From the NCBI GenBank assembly GCA_964438705.1, contig CAYTKQ010000007.1:1-64000 (forward strand): 64,000 nucleotides of DNA. The letters run 5' to 3'. Numbering within the stretch: the first letter of the stretch is position 1; every line of letters begins with the position of its first letter. Source of the DNA: Christensenella sp964438705 (lineage in GTDB: Bacteria; Bacillota; Clostridia; Christensenellales; Christensenellaceae). The notes under the pieces are model-generated. The model was not told the origin of the DNA. It ran no database searches and saw only the letters and a program-made list of their open reading frames with translations. The translations under genes were made by a program, and so were the position numbers. Positions 35,230 to 44,203 of the stretch are shown here, piece by piece.

Positions 35230-36027
35230 ATGATTCTGAATTACTATCCCGGCTGTACGCTGAAAACACAGGCGAAGGAGCTGGATGAATATGCACGCAG
35301 TTCGGCGGAGGCGCTGGGTGTGACGCTCGAGGAGCTTGCCGAGTGGCAGTGCTGCGGTGCGGTATACCCCATGGCGAGCGACGAGATCGCGACGAAGCTG
35401 TCGGCGGTGCGCGCGCTTCATGACAGCCGTGAGCGCGGTGAGCTTGTGACGCTGTGTTCGGCGTGCCACCACGTGATCAAGCGGGTGAACAACGACATGC
35501 GCACCGACGACGACATGCGCGGCAAGGTGAACCGTTATTTGCAGCTCGAGCAGGATTACAACGGGGAGACGGATGTTATTCACTACATCGAGATGCTGCG
35601 CGACAAGGTGGGCTTCGATGTGCTGAAGAGCAAGGTCGTAAAGCCGCTTTCAGGCCGCAAGATCGGCGCTTACTATGGTTGTTTGCTGCTGCGCCCGAAC
35701 AAGGAGATGCAGTTTGACAACCCGGAAAATCCGACGATCATGGAGGACTTTATCCGTGCGATCGGCGCGGAGCCGGTCATCTATTCCTACCGCAACGAAT
35801 GCTGCGGCGGATATGTGGTGGTGGAGAGCAAAGAAGAAACGGAAAAAATGTGCGGCAAGGTACTCAATTCCGCCGCGAAAAAGGGCGCGGAGGCGGTCGT
35901 TACGGCCTGCCCGCTGTGCCGTTATAATTTAGAAGAGAACAACGCGGATACGGGCGTGTCGGTATACTATTTCACCGAGCTGCTCGCCGAGGCGCTGGGA
36001 CTCAAGGAAGGAAGTGAGGGACAGTGA
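35230..36027 (+). CDS. hdrB: HdrB-like subunit with two CCG domains
   Basis: The 265-residue protein has two complete cysteine-rich CCG motifs: Cys8 (PGCTL), Cys41-Cys42-Gly, CSAC; and a second set, YYGCLLL, NECCGG, CPLC. In methanogen HdrB these bind two non-cubane [4Fe-4S] clusters that reduce a disulfide. Bacteria lack CoM/CoB, so the acceptor here must differ; electron relay to the fumarate reductase subunits encoded downstream is inferred. It starts 19 bp after fumC and overlaps hdrC by 4 bp (GTGA). Confidence 0.9.
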   Translation: MILNYYPGCTLKTQAKELDEYARSSAEALGVTLEELAEWQCCGAVYPMASDEIATKLSAVRALHDSRERGELVTLCSACHHVIKRVNNDMRTDDDMRGKVNRYLQLEQDYNGETDVIHYIEMLRDKVGFDVLKSKVVKPLSGRKIGAYYGCLLLRPNKEMQFDNPENPTIMEDFIRAIGAEPVIYSYRNECCGGYVVVESKEETEKMCGKVLNSAAKKGAEAVVTACPLCRYNLEENNADTGVSVYYFTELLAEALGLKEGSEGQ

Positions 36028-36419
36028 CGCAATCGCCCGCAGAAATGAAGGAACAGGTGCTGAGGATGAGCGGCGTCGATCCTTCCAAATGTATGACGTG
36101 CGGCAAGTGCACGGGAACGTGCCCCGCATATGATGAAATGGAATATCATCCCCACCAGTTTGTCGCGATGGTCAAAAAGGGCCGGATCGCGGAGCTGATG
36201 GAATCGGAATCGCTGTGGCGGTGCCTTTCATGCTTTGCGTGCATGGAGCGATGCCCGCGCGGCGTGGAGCCCGCAAAGCTGATTGAGGCTGTGCGGGTCT
36301 TGAAGATTCGCGAAAAGGGGCAGAACCATTTAAACGCGCAGGATATTCCGGCGATCCAGGCGGAGAGCGATATGCCGCAGCAGGCAATCACCAGTGCGTT
36401 TCGGAAGTACGCGAAATAA
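36024..36419 (+). CDS. hdrC: HdrC-like ferredoxin subunit
   Basis: The 131-residue protein carries two [4Fe-4S] motifs, CMTCGKCTGTCP and CLSCFACMERCP, each continuing into a helix as in HdrC. It begins at GTG 36024, overlapping the hdrB stop codon, so the two are translationally coupled. It is expected to pass electrons from HdrA to HdrB. A 95-bp spacer without an obvious promoter separates it from hdrA. Confidence 0.9.
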   Translation: MTQSPAEMKEQVLRMSGVDPSKCMTCGKCTGTCPAYDEMEYHPHQFVAMVKKGRIAELMESESLWRCLSCFACMERCPRGVEPAKLIEAVRVLKIREKGQNHLNAQDIPAIQAESDMPQQAITSAFRKYAK

Positions 36420-36514
36420 TGAGCTGAGAATCTTACGCGCCCAAGGAAACGGGCGGCGTGGGGAAAAGGCGGATCGGGGGAGTGGCCTTTGATCCGACGA
36501 GAGGAGTGAACCAT

Positions 36515-38503
36515 TTGCAAAGAATAGGAGTTTTCGTCTGTTGGTGCGGCAGCAACATTGCGGCAACGGTTGACGTCAAGGCGGTCGCCGAGGCGCTCAA
36601 GACCACGCCGGGCGTTGTGTACACCGAGGACTACCAGTATATGTGCTCGGAGGTCGGGCAATCGAAAATGAAGGAGGCGATCCGTGAGCATAAACTCACG
36701 GGCGTTGTCGTTTCGGCTTGTTCACCGCGCATGCACGAGGCCACCTTCCGCAAGGCGGCGGTGGCGGCGGGTCTTAACCCTTATATGGTGGAGATCGCGA
36801 ACATCCGCGAGCAGTGCTCGTGGATTCATAAGGATAAGCCGGAAGGAACGGAAAAGGCCATCATCCTCGCGAAGGCGGCGGTGGCAAAGCTGATGCTGAA
36901 CGCACCCTTGCAGGCGGGAGAAAGCCCCGTGGTGAAGCGCGCGCTGGTGATCGGCGGGGGCATTGCGGGCATTCAGACCGCCCTCGATATTGCGGATGCG
37001 GGCTATGAGGTGGATATTGTGGAGAAATCCCCGACCATCGGCGGTAAAATGGCGCAGCTCGATAAGACGTTCCCCACCCTCGATTGTGCGGCGTGTATTT
37101 TGACACCCAAGATGGTAGATGCGGCGCAGCATGAAAAGATCAATCTATATACCTACAGCGAGGTCGATAAGGTCTCCGGCTTTGTGGGCAACTTCAAGGT
37201 GGACATTCGCAAAAAGGCGCGCAACGTAGACGAGGAAGCGTGCACGGGCTGCGGCGTATGCGCGGAGAAATGCCCGTCGCGTAAAGCAAAAAGCGAATTT
37301 AATATGGGTCTTAATAACCGCGGAGCGATCTACATTCCGTTTGCGCAGGCCATCCCGAACGTACCCGTCATCGATCACGACGAGTGCATCCACTATAAGA
37401 CGGGAAAATGCGGGCTGTGCGAAAAGGTGTGCCCGTCCCACGCGGTCAAATTTGACCAGGAGGACGAGATCGTGACGCGCGAATACGGCGCAATCATCGC
37501 GGCGACGGGATTTAATACGATTCCGCTCGACGATTTCGACGAATATGGTTACGCCCACAACCCGGACGTGGTCACGTCCCTCGAGTTTGAGCGGCTGATG
37601 AACGCCGCCGGGCCGACGGAGGGCATTTTGCTGCGTCCGTCGGACAAGAAGCACCCGCATACCATCGTATTCGTGCAGTGCGTGGGTTCGCGCGACACTT
37701 CGGGCTGCGGCAAGCCGTATTGTTCGAAAATCTGCTGCATGTACACCGCAAAGCACGCAATGCTCGTGCGGGAAAAATATCCGGACACGGAGGTTTACGT
37801 GTTCTACATCGACGTGCGTACGCCGGGCAAGAACTTCGACGAGTTCCAGCGCCGCGCGATCGAGCAGTATAACGTCAATTACATCAAGGGTATGGTGGGC
37901 AAGGTCGCGGAGGAGGACGGCATTTTGAAGGTGCAGGCATGCGACCTCATCAACGACGTGCAGGTCAACATCGACGCGGACATGGTGGTGCTCGCGACGG
38001 CGGTGGAGCCGGACAAGAGCGCGCGTCCGCTGGCGACGATGCTCACGGCGAGCATGGACACCAACGATTTCTTTACGGAGGCGCATCCCAAGCTGCGTCC
38101 GGTGGAAAGCCCCACGGCGGGCGTGTTCCTCTCCGGCATCTGCCAGGGGCCGAAGGACATCCCCGAGACGGTGGCACAGGCGGGCGCGGCGGCGGCAAAG
38201 GTCATTGGGCTTCTCGCTAAGGACAAGCTGACGTGCAATCCGTGCGTGGCAATGAGCGACGAGCTGCTGTGCAACGGCTGCAGCGCATGCAAGAACGTGT
38301 GCCCATACGGCGCGATCGATTATGTGGATAGGGAGATCAACGACCACGGCGTGCGTGAGACGCGCAGGGTGGCGGAGGTCAACGAGGCCGTTTGTCAGGG
38401 CTGCGGCGCGTGCACGGTGACGTGCCCGTCCGGCGCAATGGACCTCAAAGGCTTCACAAACAGGCAGATCATGGCGGAGGTGGATGCGATATGCAAAGCG
38501 TAA
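36515..38503 (+). CDS. hdrA: HdrA-like flavoprotein (electron-bifurcating core)
   Basis: The 662-residue protein is the flavin subunit of Hdr complexes, where bifurcation takes place. It shows the HdrA N-terminal domain (RIGVFVCWCGSN, SACSPRMHE, REQCSW), an FAD-binding GGGIAGIQTA segment, the DCAACILTPKM motif, an internal pair of ferredoxin motifs (CTGCGVCAEKCP; CGLCEKVCP) and a C-terminal pair (CNGCSACKNVCP; CQGCGACTVTCP). Start: TTG 36515 with GAGGAG eight bases upstream fits the family N terminus; a longer in-frame ATG at 36458 adds residues unlike HdrA. It overlaps the next gene by 13 bp. Confidence 0.92.
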   Translation: MQRIGVFVCWCGSNIAATVDVKAVAEALKTTPGVVYTEDYQYMCSEVGQSKMKEAIREHKLTGVVVSACSPRMHEATFRKAAVAAGLNPYMVEIANIREQCSWIHKDKPEGTEKAIILAKAAVAKLMLNAPLQAGESPVVKRALVIGGGIAGIQTALDIADAGYEVDIVEKSPTIGGKMAQLDKTFPTLDCAACILTPKMVDAAQHEKINLYTYSEVDKVSGFVGNFKVDIRKKARNVDEEACTGCGVCAEKCPSRKAKSEFNMGLNNRGAIYIPFAQAIPNVPVIDHDECIHYKTGKCGLCEKVCPSHAVKFDQEDEIVTREYGAIIAATGFNTIPLDDFDEYGYAHNPDVVTSLEFERLMNAAGPTEGILLRPSDKKHPHTIVFVQCVGSRDTSGCGKPYCSKICCMYTAKHAMLVREKYPDTEVYVFYIDVRTPGKNFDEFQRRAIEQYNVNYIKGMVGKVAEEDGILKVQACDLINDVQVNIDADMVVLATAVEPDKSARPLATMLTASMDTNDFFTEAHPKLRPVESPTAGVFLSGICQGPKDIPETVAQAGAAAAKVIGLLAKDKLTCNPCVAMSDELLCNGCSACKNVCPYGAIDYVDREINDHGVRETRRVAEVNEAVCQGCGACTVTCPSGAMDLKGFTNRQIMAEVDAICKA

Positions 38504-38943
38504 ACGAACAGAACAACAGCGAATTTAAGCCGCTGATCGTCGCATTCTGCTGCAACTGGTGCAGCTATGCGGGGGCGGACCTCGCAGGCACGAGCCGCCT
38601 CAATTATCCGGCAAACGTAAAGATCATCCGCGTGCCCTGCTCGTGCAGGGTGAACCCGATGTTCATCCTTCGCGCTTTTCAGCGCGGCGCGGACGGCGTG
38701 ATCGTCAATGGGTGTCATCCGGGCGACTGTCACTATTCCACGGGCAACTATTACGCCCGCAGGAGGATGGCGCTGTTGTTCAGTATGCTGGAATATTTGG
38801 GGATCGAGAAGGGCCGTACGCGCGTGGAATGGGTTTCCGCGGCGGAGGGCCAGAAATTTGCGCAGGTCATGAACGACTTTGCCAAGACGATCCATGAGCT
38901 GGGTGAAAATAAGAAGCTGGAGGATTTGAGATGCAAGCGGTAG
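38491..38943 (+). CDS. flxD: MvhD/FlxD-type [2Fe-2S] adaptor protein
   Basis: The 150-residue protein has the MvhD cysteine pattern (FCCNWCSYAGADLAG, VPCSCRVNP, GCHPGDCHY) that binds a [2Fe-2S] cluster and connects HdrA to its electron donor. In methanogens the donor is MvhAG hydrogenase; in FlxABCD systems it is an NADH-oxidising module. No hydrogenase genes are present, and an FlxA-like gene lies downstream, so an NADH-linked role fits. ATG 38491 overlaps the end of hdrA by 13 bp and the next gene by 13 bp, indicating coupled synthesis. Confidence 0.9.
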   Translation: MQSVNEQNNSEFKPLIVAFCCNWCSYAGADLAGTSRLNYPANVKIIRVPCSCRVNPMFILRAFQRGADGVIVNGCHPGDCHYSTGNYYARRRMALLFSMLEYLGIEKGRTRVEWVSAAEGQKFAQVMNDFAKTIHELGENKKLEDLRCKR

Positions 38944-39908
38944 AAAAAGCAATTCTGGAAAAAGCGCGCGCGCTGCTTGCGGACGGAACGGTCGATCGGG
39001 TGCTTGGCTGGGAGCGCGGGGAATATTGCTACGACAATTCGCCCGCGGTATTCACGGCGGACAACCTTGAAAACCTCGTCTATAACAGTTTCTGCGGCGC
39101 GAATTTGAGCAAATATTTGATCGCGGAGAGCAAAAAAGAGGGGAAGGTTCTCGCTCTTTTGAAGCCGTGCGACACATACAGCTTCAATCAGCTCGTAAAG
39201 GAGCATCGGATCGACAGGGATAAGGTGTTTGTGCTGGGCATTCCCTGCCACGGCATTGCGGACGTGGAAAAGATGAACGCAAAGGGCGTGAAGGGCATCA
39301 CCGAAGTCGACGAGGAAAACGGCGTACTGCACGCGCAGACGATGTATGGCGAAAAGACGTGCGATTTAAACGACGTGCTTTTGGAGCGCTGCATGGCGTG
39401 CAAGGGTACGGAGTACATGGTGAGCGACGAGGTGATCGCCGATCCGGCTCCGGCGGAATTGAGGACGCACGACCGCTTTGGCATGGTGGAAAGGCTGGAG
39501 GCCATGAGCGAGCAGGAGCGCTTTGATTTCTGGCGTGATGAGCTTTCCAAGTGCATCCGCTGCAACGCGTGCAGGAACACCTGCCCAGCATGCTCGTGCT
39601 TAAAGTGCGTGTTTGACAACGACGCTTCGGGCGTCAGCAGCAAGGCGAATGCGGATACGTTTGAGGAAAACATGTTTCACATCATCCGCGCGTTCCACGT
39701 GGTCGGCCGGTGCACGGACTGCGGCGAATGCAGCCGCGTTTGCCCGCAGGGCATCCCGCTGCATCTTTTGAACCGCAAGTTCATCAAGGACATCAACGAA
39801 TTTTATGGAGAATATCAGGCCGGGGCAGACGACAGCTCGGCGTGGCCCCTTGTGGATTACACAGAGCAGGACGTGGAGCCGGGCGTGATCAGAGGAGGTG
39901 CCGACTGA
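38931..39908 (+). CDS. Flx-type iron-sulfur protein (FrhB/FdhB-like N domain plus two 4Fe-4S motifs)
   Basis: The 325-residue protein has an N-terminal region with scattered cysteines (LLKPCDTYSF, GIPCHG, ERCMACKG) reminiscent of the coenzyme F420 hydrogenase/dehydrogenase beta family, and a C-terminal dicluster part: CIRCNACRNTCPACSC and CTDCGECSRVCP. It lies between the MvhD-type and AsrA-like genes and overlaps both, in the position of FlxB/FlxC in the FlxABCD-HdrABC systems. I do not assign the letter. It probably carries electrons between the FAD/NAD subunit and the MvhD-type protein. Confidence 0.8.
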   Translation: MQAVEKAILEKARALLADGTVDRVLGWERGEYCYDNSPAVFTADNLENLVYNSFCGANLSKYLIAESKKEGKVLALLKPCDTYSFNQLVKEHRIDRDKVFVLGIPCHGIADVEKMNAKGVKGITEVDEENGVLHAQTMYGEKTCDLNDVLLERCMACKGTEYMVSDEVIADPAPAELRTHDRFGMVERLEAMSEQERFDFWRDELSKCIRCNACRNTCPACSCLKCVFDNDASGVSSKANADTFEENMFHIIRAFHVVGRCTDCGECSRVCPQGIPLHLLNRKFIKDINEFYGEYQAGADDSSAWPLVDYTEQDVEPGVIRGGAD

Positions 39909-40927
39909 TGCAGAAAATAACGATGGATCGCATCGGGGAGCTGTTCTCCGCGCTTGCGGCAAAGCAGGCGCTGTATCTCCCGATCGAGAAAAAAGGCAAG
40001 GTCAATTACGACAAATGGGAGGAAGGCGCGCATGTGAAACTCAATGTGCTCAACACGGTGCAGTCTCCCAAGGATTTGTTTTTTCCGCAGGTGGAGGATA
40101 TTGCGGCCTTCAAGGTGCAGGGCAAGGAGATTTCCGTGTGCGCGCCCGACGCGCCCGATGAAAAATTTGTGGTGTTTGGCGTACGCGCGTGCGATGTGAA
40201 GAGCATGGACGTCTTGGACCGCGTATTCCTTTCCGATCCGGTGGACACCTATTATCAGGCGCGGCGTGAAAACGGCGTGGTCGTGTCCCTCGCGTGCGGC
40301 GAGCCGGAGGAAACGTGCTTCTGCACAGCGTTTGGCATCGACGCGGCACAGCCCAATGGCGATGCGTGCGCGTGGATCATGGATGATACCCTTTACATCA
40401 AGGCGCTCACAAAAAAGGGTGAGGCTTTGTTGTCCGGGCTTTCCATGCTGGAAACGGCGGATGAGACTGCTGCGGACGGCGCGATCGCGGCAGCGCGGGA
40501 GATATTGGATCGGCTGCCCTTAAAGGAATTGAACCTCGACGGATTTGGCGGAGAGGCCACGGCGAAATTCTTCGATTCCCCCAAGTGGGAGGAGCTTTCA
40601 AAGGCCTGCATTGGCTGCGGGACGTGCACATATGTGTGCCCGACCTGCCAGTGCTACGATATACGCGACTTTGACACGGGCAAGGAGATTCAGCGCTACC
40701 GTTGCTGGGATTCGTGCATGTATTCGGATTTCACGCGCATGGCGCACGGAAATCCGCGCAGGACCCAGGTGGAACGCTTCCGCCAGCGCTTCATGCACAA
40801 GCTTGTGTATTTTCCGGCGAACAACGACGGCGAATATTCGTGCGTGGGCTGCGGACGGTGCGTCAGCAAATGCCCGATTTCCATGAATATCGTAAAAGTA
40901 ATCAAAACCTTGGGGGACGAGAAATGA
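39908..40927 (+). CDS. Flx-type iron-sulfur protein, AsrA-like
   Basis: The 339-residue protein resembles subunit A of anaerobic sulfite reductase (AsrA) and its relatives in Flx modules. After an N-terminal domain with FGVRACDVKSMDVLDR and ETCFCTAFG segments it has two [4Fe-4S] motifs, CIGCGTCTYVCPTCQC and CVGCGRCVSKCP. No AsrC (sirohaem sulfite reductase) gene is present, so sulfite reduction is not supported. It starts in a TGATG overlap with the previous gene and ends in an ATGA overlap with the next, with GAGGAGG before the start. Confidence 0.82.
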   Translation: MQKITMDRIGELFSALAAKQALYLPIEKKGKVNYDKWEEGAHVKLNVLNTVQSPKDLFFPQVEDIAAFKVQGKEISVCAPDAPDEKFVVFGVRACDVKSMDVLDRVFLSDPVDTYYQARRENGVVVSLACGEPEETCFCTAFGIDAAQPNGDACAWIMDDTLYIKALTKKGEALLSGLSMLETADETAADGAIAAAREILDRLPLKELNLDGFGGEATAKFFDSPKWEELSKACIGCGTCTYVCPTCQCYDIRDFDTGKEIQRYRCWDSCMYSDFTRMAHGNPRRTQVERFRQRFMHKLVYFPANNDGEYSCVGCGRCVSKCPISMNIVKVIKTLGDEK

Positions 40928-41751
40928 GACAGGATACGCTGATCCCTCAGATCGGGGTCATTACAGATATCCGGCAGGACACGCCGGATGTGAAAACCTT
41001 TCGCGCGGTGTCGCCCGATGGCGGCGTGTGCTTTTCGCATATGCCCGGGCAGTGCGCGATGCTCTCCATTCCCGGCGTGGGAGAGGCGATGTTTTCCATT
41101 ACGTCTTCGCCTACGAACACCGCATATATGGAGTTCAGCATCAAAAAGTGCGGCTGCCTTACAGACTGGCTGCACCAGATGGACGTAGATCAGCAGATCG
41201 CCATTCGCGGGCCTTACGGCAACGCGTTTCCGGTGGAAACGGAGTTAAAGGGCAAGGATTTGCTGTTTATCGCGGGGGGCATCGGCCTTGCGCCGCTGCG
41301 CTCGGTGATCAATTATGTGCGGGATAACCGCGCGAATTACGGCAAGGTGGATATTGTCTACGGCTCCCGCTCGATGGCGGACCTCGTGGACTATGAGGAG
41401 ATCATCAACGAATGGATGAAATCCGACGGCGTGAATGTACACCTCACGATCGACCGTGAGGAGGAGCAGTGGGACGGACATGTTGGTTTTGTGCCCAATT
41501 ACGTCAAGGAGCTCGGCTTCACCACCGATAAGACTGTGCTGGTGTGCGGCCCGCCGATCATGATCAAATTTGTGCTCGGCGCGCTGGAGGAGCTCGGCTT
41601 CGACAAAACGCAGGTCTATACGACGATGGAGCTGAAGATGAAGTGCGGGGTCGGCAAATGCGGGCGCTGCAACATCGGTTCCAAATATGTTTGCAAGGAC
41701 GGCCCGGTGTTCCGCTGCGACGAGCTCCAAGAGCTGCCCGACGAATATTGA
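40924..41751 (+). CDS. flxA: FlxA-like FAD/NAD(P)-binding oxidoreductase with [2Fe-2S] cluster
   Basis: The 275-residue protein has the ferredoxin-NADP reductase fold as in PyrK, AsrB and FlxA: an FAD-binding segment (FSITSSP), a nucleotide-binding GGIGLAPLRS loop and a C-terminal four-cysteine [2Fe-2S] motif (KCGVGKCGRCNIGSKYVC). It is the expected entry point for NADH electrons into the Hdr complex. It overlaps the preceding gene by 4 bp and is followed after 18 bp by the fumarate reductase iron-sulfur gene. Confidence 0.88.
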   Translation: MRQDTLIPQIGVITDIRQDTPDVKTFRAVSPDGGVCFSHMPGQCAMLSIPGVGEAMFSITSSPTNTAYMEFSIKKCGCLTDWLHQMDVDQQIAIRGPYGNAFPVETELKGKDLLFIAGGIGLAPLRSVINYVRDNRANYGKVDIVYGSRSMADLVDYEEIINEWMKSDGVNVHLTIDREEEQWDGHVGFVPNYVKELGFTTDKTVLVCGPPIMIKFVLGALEELGFDKTQVYTTMELKMKCGVGKCGRCNIGSKYVCKDGPVFRCDELQELPDEY

Positions 41752-41769
41752 TTCAGAGAGGATTGAGTT

Positions 41770-42444
41770 ATGGAAGAAATGGTAAATGTCTTTCTGTTTG
41801 GAAAGAAATACAGCGTTCCCGGCGGACTCACCATCATGGGGGCAATGGAATACGCGGGATATAAACTGGTGCGCGGCTGCGGATGCCGGAATGGCTTTTG
41901 CGGCGCGTGTACGACGATCTACCGCATCAAGGGTGACAACACGATCAAATTCTGTCTGGCGTGTCAGACGACAGTGGAAGACGAGATGTATGTGGCGACG
42001 CTGCCGTATTTCCCAATCGTGAAGCCGCTTTATGACATCGAGGAGGTGCGTCCGGACGAGCAGATCATGATGCAGCTTTACCCGGAAATCTATAAGTGTA
42101 TCGGCTGCAATGCATGCACGAAGGCGTGTACGCAGGATTTGAAGGTGATGCAGTACATCGCCCACGCGCAGCGCGGGGAATATGACAAATGCGCGGAGCT
42201 TTCCTTTGACTGCGTGATGTGCGGTGCGTGCTCTGCGCGCTGCCCTGCCGAGATTTCCCATCCGCACGTCGCGGTTTTGGCGCGGCGGCTGACGGGAAAA
42301 TATATCGCGCCCGAAGCAAAGCACCTCACACAGCGCGTAAAGGATATTGAAAACGGCGATTTTACCCAGCTTCTCGCGGATGTGGCGACCAAGCCCATCG
42401 AGGAACTCAAAGAGCTGTATAACCACAGGCAGATCGAACAATAA
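41770..42444 (+). CDS. frdB: Fumarate reductase-type iron-sulfur protein
   Basis: The 224-residue protein has an N-terminal [2Fe-2S] ferredoxin-like domain (CGCRNGFCGAC, then CLAC) and two C-terminal [4Fe-4S] motifs (CIGCNACTKACTQ and CVMCGACSARCP). This is related to SdhB/FrdB and to TfrB of methanogen thiol:fumarate reductase, but it lacks a CCG domain; that part is supplied separately by HdrB. The usual [3Fe-4S] arrangement of membrane FrdB is replaced by a second full CxxCxxCxxxC motif. The flavoprotein gene follows after 13 bp. Confidence 0.85.
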   Translation: MEEMVNVFLFGKKYSVPGGLTIMGAMEYAGYKLVRGCGCRNGFCGACTTIYRIKGDNTIKFCLACQTTVEDEMYVATLPYFPIVKPLYDIEEVRPDEQIMMQLYPEIYKCIGCNACTKACTQDLKVMQYIAHAQRGEYDKCAELSFDCVMCGACSARCPAEISHPHVAVLARRLTGKYIAPEAKHLTQRVKDIENGDFTQLLADVATKPIEELKELYNHRQIEQ

Positions 42445-42457
42445 GGAGGCGGCAACC

Positions 42458-44074
42458 ATGTTTACACCCGAAATGCTCGATTCGATCAAGAAGGTCGAAG
42501 CGACAAGAAAATCAAGGATCGGCGTGGAGCCCCAGAGGATGACCGCTGACGAAAAAGAGAAATTGTTACAGGAATTCCATCCGGATTACAGGATGGACGG
42601 ATTTGAAAATCTTAAAATCGGCCCGAACAAGGGCGAAAAGGTGCCGGTGGAGCTTGCGGCGCTTTTGCAGGCAAACAGCCGCGTGAGCGGCCTCGACCTC
42701 GATCTCGGACGTGTTGCATATGATGTGGACGTGCTTGTGATCGGCGGTGGCGGCGCGGGTGCTTCGGCAGCGATCGAGGCGCACAATGGCGGCGCGAACG
42801 TCCTTGTGGTGACCAAGCTGCGCATGGGCGACGCGAACACCATGATGGCGGAGGGCGGCATTCAGGCTGCGGACAAGGAGAACGATTCTCCGGCGATCCA
42901 CTATTTGGATGCGCTGGGCGGCGGACATTATGCCAACAAGCCCGAGCTTTTGAAAAAGCTGGTGAGCGAAGGGCCGGGGGCTGTGAAGTGGCTCAACGAG
43001 CTGGGCGTGATGTTTGACAAGGCGCCGGACGGCACGATGATCACCACGCACGGCGGCGGCACTTCACGTAAGAGGATGCACGCGGCGCGCGATTATTCGG
43101 GCGCGGAGATCATGCGTGTGCTGCGCGACGAGGTGTGGAACCGCGGCATCACGGTCGTGGATTTCACAGCGGCGGTGGAGCTGATTTTGGACGAAGAGGG
43201 CAGGGCCGCAGGCGCGGTGCTGCAAAACATGGAGACGGGCGAATATCGCATCGTGCGGGCAAAGACCGTTATTTTGGCGACGGGCGGCGCGGGCAGGCTG
43301 CATTATCAAGGCTTCCCGACCTCCAACCACTACGGCGCGACGGCGGACGGGCTGATCCTCGCCTATCGCGCGGGCGCAAAGCTATTATATCAGGACACCC
43401 TGCAATATCACCCAACGGGCGCGGCGTTCCCCGAGCAGATATTCGGCGCGCTTGTGACGGAGAAGGTGCGTTCTTTGGGCGCGATGCTCATCAATTCGGA
43501 TGGCGAGGCATTCATGCATCCTTTGGAGACACGCGACGTTGCAGCGGCATCCATCATCCGCGAGTGCAAAGCGCGCGGCAAGGGAGTTGCGACACCGGAG
43601 GGCGCGGGCGTGTGGCTCGATACCCCGATGATCGAGATCATCCACGGCGAGGGAGAGATCGAGCGGCGCATCCCCGCCATGCTGCGGATGTATATGAAAT
43701 ATGACATCGACATGCGCAAGGTGCCGATCATCGTCTATCCGACGCTGCACTATCAGAACGGCGGCATCAACATTGCGGCTGACGGGCAGAGCGGGGTGGA
43801 AAACCTCTTCATCGCAGGCGAGGCAGTGGGGGGAATCCATGGGCGCAACCGACTGATGGGCAATTCGCTGCTGGACATCATCGTATTCGGACGCAATGCG
43901 GGGAAGAACGCTTCCGCAAAAGCGAAGTCCGTCAAGGCGGGCAAGCCGACCTTAAAGCATGTCGAGGCGTATGCCGAGGAAATGAAGGCTGCGGGCATCG
44001 TGAGCGACAAAATATCGCCGCTGTTACTGCCCACCTATACGCACGGCCGCGAGAAGTGGCAGACGGAAAAATAA
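42458..44074 (+). CDS. frdA: Soluble fumarate reductase flavoprotein subunit
   Basis: The 538-residue protein belongs to the succinate dehydrogenase/fumarate reductase flavoprotein family. It has GGGGAGASAA for FAD, the YHPTG substrate motif, an Arg in EKVRSLGAML, NGGI and the HGRNRLMGNSLLD motif with the catalytic Arg. The histidine that binds FAD covalently in membrane FrdA/SdhA (S-H-T before AEGG) is replaced by Asn (DANTMMAEGG), so FAD is probably non-covalent. No membrane anchor or haem subunit follows. It closes the operon, before the terminator at 44091-44121. ATG 42458 follows AAGGAGG. Confidence 0.9.
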   Translation: MFTPEMLDSIKKVEATRKSRIGVEPQRMTADEKEKLLQEFHPDYRMDGFENLKIGPNKGEKVPVELAALLQANSRVSGLDLDLGRVAYDVDVLVIGGGGAGASAAIEAHNGGANVLVVTKLRMGDANTMMAEGGIQAADKENDSPAIHYLDALGGGHYANKPELLKKLVSEGPGAVKWLNELGVMFDKAPDGTMITTHGGGTSRKRMHAARDYSGAEIMRVLRDEVWNRGITVVDFTAAVELILDEEGRAAGAVLQNMETGEYRIVRAKTVILATGGAGRLHYQGFPTSNHYGATADGLILAYRAGAKLLYQDTLQYHPTGAAFPEQIFGALVTEKVRSLGAMLINSDGEAFMHPLETRDVAAASIIRECKARGKGVATPEGAGVWLDTPMIEIIHGEGEIERRIPAMLRMYMKYDIDMRKVPIIVYPTLHYQNGGINIAADGQSGVENLFIAGEAVGGIHGRNRLMGNSLLDIIVFGRNAGKNASAKAKSVKAGKPTLKHVEAYAEEMKAAGIVSDKISPLLLPTYTHGREKWQTEK

Positions 44075-44090
44075 AACGGAAAAACGCCAC

Positions 44091-44121
44091 AAATGCACTC
44101 CTGAAAAGGGGTGCATTTTTT
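44091..44121 (+). terminator. Terminator of the mdh-fum-hdr-flx-frd operon
   Basis: An 11-bp stem (AAATGCACTCC/GGGGTGCATTT, one wobble) with TGAAAA loop is followed by a T-run, 16 bp after the stop codon. Confidence 0.92.
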
Positions 44122-44159
44122 GTATGTGGCAAAAAGTATAAAAAAATGCGAGAAAATAA

Positions 44160-44188
44160 TTGACAAAGAGTGCCACGTGATATACTAT
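44160..44188 (+). promoter_or_regulatory. Sigma-A promoter of the ABC transporter operon
   Basis: TTGACA (44160-44165) and TACTAT (44183-44188) have a 17-bp spacer. A dyad overlaps the -10 element. The rest of the 44189-44421 leader is AT-rich and holds nothing else I can identify. Confidence 0.75.
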
Positions 44189-44203
44189 TTTATTAAATAG
44201 TAT
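44182..44203 (+). promoter_or_regulatory. Palindromic operator candidate over the -10 element
   Basis: ATACTATTT-TATT-AAATAGTAT is a perfect 9-bp dyad overlapping the -10 hexamer and the transcription start. A repressor here would block transcription; the GntR protein at 59858 is the nearest candidate. Confidence 0.6.

Noticed and set aside
38491..38943. Methanogen-type MvhADG hydrogenase module
   Set aside because: Only the MvhD-type protein is present; no MvhA or MvhG hydrogenase subunits are encoded.
38931..41751. Anaerobic sulfite reductase (AsrABC) operon
   Set aside because: AsrA- and AsrB-like proteins are present but there is no AsrC sirohaem subunit, and the neighbours are Hdr and fumarate reductase genes.
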